NCBI RefSeq assembly: GCF_019746665.1
Contig: NZ_JAIERS010000002.1
Location: 46,733-110,732 of the forward strand
Source: Sphingomonas sp.
GTDB taxonomy: Bacteria > Pseudomonadota > Alphaproteobacteria > Sphingomonadales > Sphingomonadaceae
Direction: 5' to 3'
Length of the DNA stretch: 64,000 nucleotides
Shown here piece by piece: positions 17,822 to 24,245 of the stretch (its first letter is position 1; each line of letters starts with the position of its first letter). The translations under genes were made by a program, and so were the position numbers. A model generated the notes under the pieces. The model saw only the letters and a program-made list of their open reading frames with translations. It searched no databases and was not told where the DNA came from.

Positions 17822-19029
17822 CACCCGGTTTTGCGGGGCGGCACCGCGAAGCGCAAGACGAGGAAGCCCGCCAGCCCGGCGGCGAGCGAGCCGATCAGCA
17901 CGCCGAGCTTCACCTGCTCGATAAGGGCCGGCTGCTCGAACGCCAGGCCGCCGATGAACAGGCTCATGGTGAAGCCGATCCCGGCGAGCAGGGCGATGCC
18001 GTATAGCTGGGTCCAGCTCGCCCCACCCGGGCGCCGCGCGAGCCCCAGCCCTTCGGCAAGCGCGATGCCGCCCAAAATCCCCAGTTGCTTGCCGAAGAAC
18101 AGCCCGGCGGCGATCGCGACGACGAGCGGCGCCGCCCAGGAACCCGGCGGCAGCGCGCCGAGCGACACCCCGGCATTGGCGAAGGCGAACAGCGGGACGA
18201 TGAAATAGGCGACGATCGGGCTCAGCGCATGTTCGAGGCGGTGGAGCGGCGAGCCATGCGCGTCGGGCGTGCCCTTGCTCCGCTCGAACGGCACGAAAGC
18301 GGCGGCGAGCACCCCGGCGACGGTCGCGTGGACGCCCGAGCGCAGCACCAGCCACCACAGCAGCGCGAACAGCAGCAGATAGGGCGAGAGCGCCCGCACC
18401 CCGCGCCCGTTGAGCGCCGCCATCAGCAGCAGCACCCCCGCCGCCGCCGCGAGCGCGGCGAAATCGAGCGCGCCGGTGTAGAACAGCGCGATGATCGCGA
18501 CCGCGCCCATATCGTCGACGATCGCGACGGTCGTCAGGAACAATTTGAGCGCGGCGGGCACGCGGGGGCCGAGCAGCGCCATCACCCCGATCGCGAAGGC
18601 GATATCGGTCGCCGCCGGCACCGCCCATCCCCGCCCGAGCCCCGCCGTGCCGCCCGCGACCACCAGATAGACAAGCGCGGGCACCGCCATCCCCGCCGCG
18701 GCAACGATAATCGGCAAGACGCGGTCCGCCGGGCGGGTGAGCGCGCCATCGACCAGCTCGCGCTTGATCTCCAGCCCGACGAGCAGGAAAAACAGCGCCA
18801 TCAGCGCGTCGTTGATCCACAGATGCACGGTCATCGGCCCCAGCGCCGGAGCGAGCACCGGCCCGGTCTCCAGATGGAGGAGCGCGTGATAGTCAGGCGC
18901 GGTCGTGGGCAGGTTGGCGACCAGCAGCGCCAGCGCGGCGGCCGCCATCAGCACCCCGCCGCCCGAGGCGCCGGTGGTGAGCAGCGCGCGTAGCGCCGAG
19001 CGCACCCGTTGCCGTCGATCCTGCCGCAT
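17821..19029 (-). CDS. nhaA: Na+/H+ antiporter NhaA
   Basis: A 402-residue inner membrane antiporter of about twelve helices exporting Na+ for H+. It has HLWINDALMALFFLLVGLEIKRELV near the N-terminus, the transport motif WAVPAATDIAFAIGVMALLG with the T-D of the helix IV crossing and the LTTVAIVDDMGAVAIIALFY segment carrying the two adjacent Asp essential in NhaA. GIGFTMSLFIGGLAF near the end is also characteristic. ATG 19029 follows a basic leader. It heads the nhaA-deacetylase-DUF6624 operon. Confidence 0.96.
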   Translation of the reverse strand: MRQDRRQRVRSALRALLTTGASGGGVLMAAAALALLVANLPTTAPDYHALLHLETGPVLAPALGPMTVHLWINDALMALFFLLVGLEIKRELVDGALTRPADRVLPIIVAAAGMAVPALVYLVVAGGTAGLGRGWAVPAATDIAFAIGVMALLGPRVPAALKLFLTTVAIVDDMGAVAIIALFYTGALDFAALAAAAGVLLLMAALNGRGVRALSPYLLLFALLWWLVLRSGVHATVAGVLAAAFVPFERSKGTPDAHGSPLHRLEHALSPIVAYFIVPLFAFANAGVSLGALPPGSWAAPLVVAIAAGLFFGKQLGILGGIALAEGLGLARRPGGASWTQLYGIALLAGIGFTMSLFIGGLAFEQPALIEQVKLGVLIGSLAAGLAGFLVLRFAVPPRKTG

Positions 19030-19138
19030 TCACGCCTCCCAAGCGTTCAAAAGCCCGGAGGTCGAGAAAAGGTCAAGCGGAAGCGAATTGCACGGCACGC
19101 AATCCATGGTGCAACCGCCGCACATCGTCCGGTTTCGA

Positions 19139-19190
19139 TTTAACCCCGCAACGACTCTGCTATAATCAGGGGCGTGCGATAGTCGCACGC
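19139..19190 (+). promoter_or_regulatory. Sigma-70-like promoter and leader hairpin
   Basis: TTTAAC at 19139-19144 and a perfect TATAAT at 19161-19166 with a 16-base spacer form a good housekeeping promoter for the small membrane protein and SPFH gene. Six bases further on, GCGTGCGA tag TCGCACGC (19172-19190) is a perfect 8-base inverted repeat close to the expected transcript start, so it could be an operator or a protective 5' hairpin. Confidence 0.6.
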
Positions 19191-19203
19191 TGGAACCCGA
19201 ACG

Positions 19204-19440
19204 ATGGATCGGGCACGGTGGATCGGAAGAGCGGCGCTCGCCGTGCTTCTGCTCTGGCTGATGCTCTTCGCCGCCCCCGCTTTGTTCAACGCGCATGACA
19301 CGCCGCGGCTGATCGCCGCGGTGCTGATCGCGGTGGCGGCGGGGGCGGCGATGATCCGGCTGGCGGTGGCGGCGCTGACGCACGTTTCGCCGCCGCCGGA
19401 CGGGCGCGGCTCTCATGGAGATGATGATGGCTTATGGTGA
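19204..19440 (+). CDS. Small membrane protein of unknown function
   Basis: A 78-residue protein with two hydrophobic helices (about residues 8-28 and 37-58: AALAVLLLWLMLFAAPALF and LIAAVLIAVAAGAAMIRLAV) and a hydrophilic tail. It begins MDRARWIGR, 38 bases after the TATAAT box. Its last codons overlap the start region of the SPFH protein gene, so the two are probably cotranscribed and may act together. I recognise no family. Confidence 0.6.
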   Translation: MDRARWIGRAALAVLLLWLMLFAAPALFNAHDTPRLIAAVLIAVAAGAAMIRLAVAALTHVSPPPDGRGSHGDDDGLW

Positions 19441-20305
19441 TGGCTCGGCCTTTCGCCCGAGCGTCGGCGCGCAGGCGCGCCGCGTGTTGCTCGCCGTGTT
19501 TCTGGTCATCCTGTTGATCTTGATGGCGCTGTTCACCTTCGCGCGGGTGCAGCCGGGCTATGTCGGCATCCGCGTGAACAATATCGGCACCGGCGCCGGC
19601 GTCTCGCCCGAGCCGCTCTCGGTCGGCTGGTATTTCGCGCCGCCGGGCACGAACATCTATGAATATCCCATCTACACGCGCACCTACACCTGGACCAAAT
19701 CGACCACCGAGCAATCGCCGCTCGATGAAAGCTTCGCCTTCCAGGACAAGAACGGGCTGGGCCTGTCGGCCGATGTCGCGGTCGCCTACCATGTCGATTC
19801 GAGCCGCGCGCCGATCCTGTTCCAGCGCTATCGATCGAACATGGACGCGATCATCGCGGGGCCGTTGCGCAACGCGATCCGCAACGCGATCGTCGAGCGC
19901 GCCGCGCAACTGGGCGTCGAGGAGATTTACGGCCCGCGCAAGAGCGAGCTGATCCAGACCGCGCTGCGCCGGGTGCAGGAATATTTCGCGCCGGTGGGGC
20001 TGCAGGTCGAGCAGCTATACTGGGCGGGCAATATCGTCGTGCCCGATGCGGTGCTGCAGCAGATCAACGCCAAGATCGCGAACGAGCAGGCCGCACTCGC
20101 CGCGCAAGCCAATGTCGCGACCGCGCGCGCCGATGCCGAGGCACGGGTCGCGCGCGCCGAGGGCGATGCCAAGGCGATCCAGGTCGAGGCGGAGGCGATC
20201 CGCACCAACCCGGAAATCGTCAAGCTGCGCGCGGTGGAGAAGTGGGACGGCAAGCTGCCCACTTATTCGGGCGCCGGGCCGCTGCCCTTCCTCGACGTGA
20301 AGTGA
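19427..20305 (+). CDS. SPFH/Band 7 (prohibitin-like) membrane protein
   Basis: About 292 residues: an N-terminal membrane anchor (VLLAVFLVILLILMALFTFA) followed by a Band 7 domain beginning VQPGYVGIRVNNIGTG and including DKNGLGLSADVAVAYHVD, then a coiled-coil-like Ala/Glu-rich segment (QAALAAQANVATARADAEAR) and EGDAKAIQVEAEAI. SPFH proteins form oligomeric membrane scaffolds, often with proteases such as HflKC-FtsH; the partner here is unknown. Four Met codons cluster at the start; ATG 19427 has GGAG six bases upstream, while ATG 19415 would also fit. It overlaps the preceding small membrane protein gene. Confidence 0.88.
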   Translation: MAYGDGSAFRPSVGAQARRVLLAVFLVILLILMALFTFARVQPGYVGIRVNNIGTGAGVSPEPLSVGWYFAPPGTNIYEYPIYTRTYTWTKSTTEQSPLDESFAFQDKNGLGLSADVAVAYHVDSSRAPILFQRYRSNMDAIIAGPLRNAIRNAIVERAAQLGVEEIYGPRKSELIQTALRRVQEYFAPVGLQVEQLYWAGNIVVPDAVLQQINAKIANEQAALAAQANVATARADAEARVARAEGDAKAIQVEAEAIRTNPEIVKLRAVEKWDGKLPTYSGAGPLPFLDVK

Positions 20306-20344
20306 CCGGCGAGGGTGGGGGCGGCGGCGGTGCGCGCTGCCCCT

Positions 20345-20437
20345 ACCCACCCCAACCCAGTTTCGGGTAAGCAGTCCCCCGGACTGCTTAGGTCATGCCG
20401 GGGGCATGACCGACCCGAAACTGGGCTGGGGGTGGGT
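20345..20437. repeat. Cloverleaf-like palindromic repeat between convergent genes
   Basis: An outer stem (ACCCACCCC aa CCCAGTTTCGGGT at 20345-20368 with ACCCGAAACTGGG ct GGGGGTGGGT at 20413-20437) encloses two hairpins: AAGCAGTCC ccc GGACTGCTT (20369-20389) and GGTCATGCC ggg GGCATGACC (20391-20411). It sits between the 3' ends of the SPFH gene and lysK and may end both transcripts. The inner hairpins resemble those of the element inside thiC at 30778. Confidence 0.8.
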
Positions 20438-20460
20438 CGAAGCCTTGGCGCGACGAATAT

Positions 20461-22032
20461 CTACCGCGCCAACGCCTCGGCGATCAGCGCGCGGCTGTTC
20501 GCCACCCCATAGAGCGCGATGAAGCTGCCCATGCGCGGGCCTTGCGACGATCCGAGCAGCGTTTCGTAAAGCGCCTTGAACCAGTCGCGCAGCCGTTCCT
20601 TGCCGAACTGCGCCTTGCCGATTTCGTACACCTCGTTCTGGATCGCCTCTGCATCGGCGCCATCGAGCCCCGCGAGCGCGGCATCGAGCGCGGCGAGCGC
20701 GGTCGCTTCCTCGGGCGTCGGCGCGCGGCGCTGGAGCGTCGGCGCGACGAAATCGCGATTATAGGCGAGCGCCTTGTCGATCAGCGTGTCGAGCGCGGGG
20801 TAAGCCTCGGGCGTCGCGTCGGCCACATAGTTGCGCAAATAAGCCCAAACCTGCTCGCGCGTCGCCCCGGCGCCCATCACCCCCACCAGATTGAGCAGCA
20901 GCCCGAAAGTGACGGGCAGCGCCTCCGCCGGCGGGGGGCCGTTGTGGATGTGGTGGACCGGATTGCCGAGCTTCTGCTCGATCGGCTGATCGGCATAGGC
21001 CGCGCGAAACTGCCAATAATCGTCCACCGCGCGGGGGATGACGCCCATGTGCAGCGCCTTGGCCTTTTTGGGTTCGCGATAGATGTAGAAGGCCAAGCTC
21101 TCGTCCGAGCCATAGGTCAGCCATTGTTCCAGGCTGAGGCCATTGCCCTTGGACTTGGAGATCTTCTCGCCCTTTTCGTCGAGGAACATCTCGTAGTTGA
21201 AGCCCTCGGGCGGCTGGCTGCCGAGCACGCGCGCGATCTTGCCCGACTGGATCACCGAATCGATCAAGTCCTTGCCCGCCATCTCGTAATCGACGCCGAG
21301 CGCGACCCAGCGCATCGCCCAATCGACCTTCCACTGCATCTTGGCGCCGCCGGAAAGGATCGAATGGGTGATCCGCTCGCCCTCATCATCAAAGGCGACG
21401 AGGCCCGCCTCGGCGTCGATCACCTCGACCGGCACCTGCAGGACGATGCCGGACTTGGGGCTGATGGGGAGGACGGGCGAATAGGTCGCGCGCCGCTCCG
21501 GCCCGAGCGTCGGGAGCATCACCCCCATGATCGCGTCATAATGGCGCAGGATGCTCTTCAGCGCTTCGTCGAAGCGGCCGGCGGTATAGTAATCGGTCGA
21601 GCTGGCGAACTCGTATTCGAAGCCGAAGCGATCGAGGAAGTCGCGCAGCATCGCGTTATTGTGATGGGCGAAGCTCTCATGCTTCTCGAACGGATCGGGC
21701 ACCTTGGTCAGCGGGTGGCCGAGATAGCGCGCCAGCATCTCGCGGTTGGGCACATTGTCGGGCACCTTGCGAAGCCCGTCCATATCGTCGCTGAACGCGA
21801 TCAGCCGGGTGGGCGCGCCGGTCAGCGCTTCATAGGCGCGCCGCACCATCGTCGTGCGCAGCACTTCGTTGAAGGTGCCGATATGCGGGAGGCCAGAGGG
21901 GCCATAGCCGGTTTCGAACAGCACCGGGTCGGCCTTGCCTTGCGGATAGCGTTTCAGCAGCTTGCGGGCTTCCTCGAACGGCCAGGCCTTGGACTCGAGC
22001 GCGGCGGCGCGCAGGGTATCGGGATCGGTCAT
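20461..22032 (-). CDS. lysK: Class I lysyl-tRNA synthetase
   Basis: Charges tRNA-Lys. The 523-residue protein is of the class I (LysK) type found in archaea, spirochaetes and many alphaproteobacteria, not the class II LysS type. It has the HIGH-like nucleotide motif in YGPSGLPHIGTFNEVLRTT and the KMSKS-like motif in EKISKSKGNGLSLEQW; the C-terminal half is helical as expected for the anticodon-binding domain. ATG 22032 (MTDPDTLRAAALESKAWPFE) is chosen over an upstream in-frame Met lacking similarity. It is divergent from the ArsR-family gene. Confidence 0.95.
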   Translation of the reverse strand: MTDPDTLRAAALESKAWPFEEARKLLKRYPQGKADPVLFETGYGPSGLPHIGTFNEVLRTTMVRRAYEALTGAPTRLIAFSDDMDGLRKVPDNVPNREMLARYLGHPLTKVPDPFEKHESFAHHNNAMLRDFLDRFGFEYEFASSTDYYTAGRFDEALKSILRHYDAIMGVMLPTLGPERRATYSPVLPISPKSGIVLQVPVEVIDAEAGLVAFDDEGERITHSILSGGAKMQWKVDWAMRWVALGVDYEMAGKDLIDSVIQSGKIARVLGSQPPEGFNYEMFLDEKGEKISKSKGNGLSLEQWLTYGSDESLAFYIYREPKKAKALHMGVIPRAVDDYWQFRAAYADQPIEQKLGNPVHHIHNGPPPAEALPVTFGLLLNLVGVMGAGATREQVWAYLRNYVADATPEAYPALDTLIDKALAYNRDFVAPTLQRRAPTPEEATALAALDAALAGLDGADAEAIQNEVYEIGKAQFGKERLRDWFKALYETLLGSSQGPRMGSFIALYGVANSRALIAEALAR

Positions 22033-22104
22033 AACGCCACAGGCTCTGCCGCGCCCGCGCGCCGGGCGCAACCATTTGCCGCTTGTATGTGTTGGAGCGG
22101 TTAT

Positions 22105-22120
22105 ATAACTAATGAGTTAT
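22105..22120. promoter_or_regulatory. Probable ArsR operator overlapping the start codon
   Basis: ATAACTAATGAGTTAT has perfect 6-base arms (ATAACT/AGTTAT) around AATG and ends on the AT of the ArsR gene's ATG at 22119. An overlapping GTTATATAAC palindrome (22100-22109) could be a -10-like element. AT-rich inverted repeats at the start of arsR-type genes are usual autorepressor sites; binding here is inferred. Confidence 0.6.
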
Positions 22121-22448
22121 GGACCATCGACTCGACCGGCAATTCGCGGCGCTCGCCGACCCGACGCGGCGGGCGATCCTCGCGCGCCTGGCGCAGGGCG
22201 AGGCGACCGTGGGCGAGCTGGCGCGGCCATTCGGCATCAGCCAGCCGGCGATCTCGCGGCACCTGAAAGTGCTGGAGGCGGCGGGGCTGATCGAAGGCGC
22301 GCGCGCGGCGCAGGCGCGCCCCCGGCGGTTGAAGGCGGAAGGGCTGGCCGAGGCGCGCGCGTGGATCGACGGCCTCGCCAGCTTCTGGAACGACAATTTC
22401 GATCGGCTCGACGCACTGCTCGGCCAACAGGAAGGACCCCCGGCATGA
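22119..22448 (+). CDS. ArsR-family winged-helix repressor
   Basis: A 109-residue regulator with the family N-terminus RQFAALADPTRRAILARLAQG, recognition helix in ELARPFGISQPAISRHLKVL and wing EAAGLIEGARAAQ. No metal-binding CxC is present, which matches the ArsR subfamily that pairs with SRPBCC (AHSA1) genes and controls small-molecule or stress responses. Its stop overlaps the downstream SRPBCC start as ATGA. An inverted repeat covers its own start codon, suggesting autorepression. Confidence 0.92.
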   Translation: MDHRLDRQFAALADPTRRAILARLAQGEATVGELARPFGISQPAISRHLKVLEAAGLIEGARAAQARPRRLKAEGLAEARAWIDGLASFWNDNFDRLDALLGQQEGPPA

Positions 22449-22930
22449 CGACCCCGCGCTTCACCATCACCCGCCACTTCGCCGCGCCGCGCGAGCGCGT
22501 CTGGGCCGCCTGGACCCAGCCCGAGCAATTGGCGCGGTGGTTCGGGCCGAAGGGCAGCGCGGGGACGATCCTGGCCTTCGATCCGCGCCCCGGTGGCGAA
22601 TGGCGCGGACGGATGGAGACGCCCGATGGCGCCACCATGTTCAGCAAGTTCGTGTTCCGCGAGGTGACGCCGCCCAGCCGGCTGGTGTGGGTCCACGGCT
22701 TCGCCGACGCAGCGGGCAACCGCATCCGCGCGCCCTTCGCCGCGCAATTCCCGCTCGAACTGCTGACGACGGTCGATTTCGCCGAGGACGGCGCGGGCAC
22801 CCGCATCACGCTCGCCTGGGAGCCGCTCGACGCTAGCCCCGAGGAGGAAGCGTTCTTCGCCAGCATGATGGCGTCGATGGAAGGCGGCTGGAGCGGCAGC
22901 TTCGAGCAGCTCGACGCGCTTCTCGTTTAG
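22445..22930 (+). CDS. SRPBCC (AHSA1/START-like) domain protein
   Basis: A 161-residue hydrophobic-pocket protein: ITRHFAAPRERVWAAWTQPE at the start, LARWFGPKGSAGTILAFDPR with the WFGP motif, GGEWRGRMETPDG and a long terminal helix FFASMMASMEGGWSGSFEQL. These are typical of the AHSA1-like group. The pair with an ArsR repressor is common, but ligand and activity are unknown. It overlaps the ArsR gene by ATGA, and its stop overlaps the convergent erythromycin esterase-like gene by 4 bases. Confidence 0.9.
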   Translation: MTTPRFTITRHFAAPRERVWAAWTQPEQLARWFGPKGSAGTILAFDPRPGGEWRGRMETPDGATMFSKFVFREVTPPSRLVWVHGFADAAGNRIRAPFAAQFPLELLTTVDFAEDGAGTRITLAWEPLDASPEEEAFFASMMASMEGGWSGSFEQLDALLV

Positions 22931-24204
22931 AGCGGGGTCGAGGCGCTTACCGTGTCGATGAAGGCGATCCCGTCATATTGGGTGGCGAGCGTGGTGGGGC
23001 GGTAGGTGCGGGTGTCGTTCTCGGGCTCATAGCCGCCCCCGATCGCGCGCAGACCGAGCTGGGCGGCCGCTCGTTCGCGCCAGCCGGGCAGCCGCTCGAG
23101 CTGGGGCAGCGTGACGAAATAAGCCTTGCCGAGCGCGGCCAACGCGACATCGAGTGATCCATCGCGGGCCGGGCCAAGGGTGTTGACGATCACCCCCTTG
23201 ACCCCCTGGCGCTGCGCTCGCGCCTCGCCGTCGCGAAACGCCGTGCCCAGCGCGAAATAGCCGGCGCCGAGCGCATCGCCTAGCACCCCACCGAGCAGCT
23301 TCACGCCCGAAAATTCATGCGTTTCGCGGTTGATATGGCCGTTATGCGCCCACACCGCCACCTGGCCGGTTGTCTGCTTGGCCTCGGCGAGGATGCGCTG
23401 CGCGCCGAACGCGTCGCGCTGGGCATAGGCGGCTTCGAAGCTCGGCTGCTTGAACAGCGCGAAGGCGTTGTCGATCGCGTCGAACAGCCGCGCGCGGGCG
23501 GCGACGGCAGGCGCGCCGAGCGCCGCCTCAAGCGCCGGCCGCGCGGCCTGGAATGCCGCCCTCGCCGGTGCCACCGCCGCCACGAAGGCGCTCGCGGTCG
23601 CCGGGTTATAGGCCTGGATCGGCCTGGGATTGGCGGCGAGTTCGGTGAACGGGGCGGGGAAAGCGACCGCCACTTTTGCCCGATCGCACAGCGCGACGAT
23701 CGCCGCCGCGTCGGCGCCCGGCGTTTGCACGTCATAGCCGAACAGCGCGATGCGCCGCGCCGCCGGCCGGCTCTGGTTGATGCGCCGGATCAGCTCGATC
23801 AGCGCCGTCATCTCGGCGGTGGCGACGGTAAAGTTGCCGGTTGCCTTCAGCAACGGCGCGATCGCGTCCGGCCGCCCTTCGCGCACGATTTCGTCGAGCG
23901 GCAGCATCGCCGCGCCGCCAATTTCGAAGCCGATCGCGCTCAACCGTCCGGCTTGGGCGAGCGCGGTGATGAAGCTGGTCTTCAATTCGAAGATTTCGTG
24001 CGATCCATGCGTCGCCTCGCCCAGGCCGATCACCCGCGCGGCGCGCGTCGCCGCCAGGAAAGCGCGCGCGCCGGGCGCGGTCGGCGGGAAATCCGCGCCG
24101 GGCAGCGGGCTGACGCCAGCGCTCGCCGCTCGCAGCGTGCCGGGCCAGAACGCCGCCGCTGCCATGCCCCCCAAAACGCCCCGCCGCGATGGATTGATGC
24201 GCAT
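22927..24204 (-). CDS. Erythromycin esterase-family protein, Tat-exported
   Basis: A 425-residue protein with a twin-arginine-like leader (INPSRRGVLGGMAAAAFWPG) and the erythromycin esterase fold markers: ARVIGLGEATHGSHEIFELK with catalytic-type Glu and His, AIGFEIGG, and AVWAHNGHINRETHEF with the second conserved His. Family members include macrolide esterases (EreA/B) but also many non-resistance hydrolases with succinoglycan or unknown substrates, so resistance should not be assumed. ATG 24204 starts the signal sequence; the longer frame overlaps nothing conserved. Divergent from the helicase gene with about 40 bases between them. Confidence 0.85.
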   Translation of the reverse strand: MRINPSRRGVLGGMAAAAFWPGTLRAASAGVSPLPGADFPPTAPGARAFLAATRAARVIGLGEATHGSHEIFELKTSFITALAQAGRLSAIGFEIGGAAMLPLDEIVREGRPDAIAPLLKATGNFTVATAEMTALIELIRRINQSRPAARRIALFGYDVQTPGADAAAIVALCDRAKVAVAFPAPFTELAANPRPIQAYNPATASAFVAAVAPARAAFQAARPALEAALGAPAVAARARLFDAIDNAFALFKQPSFEAAYAQRDAFGAQRILAEAKQTTGQVAVWAHNGHINRETHEFSGVKLLGGVLGDALGAGYFALGTAFRDGEARAQRQGVKGVIVNTLGPARDGSLDVALAALGKAYFVTLPQLERLPGWRERAAAQLGLRAIGGGYEPENDTRTYRPTTLATQYDGIAFIDTVSASTPL

Positions 24205-24245
24205 GTCCGGTTGCCCTTTCGTTCTTATTTGATCATGGCAGTCAG

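Noticed and set aside
22927..24204. Macrolide resistance gene
   Set aside because: Family similarity alone does not show resistance; most members have other or unknown substrates.
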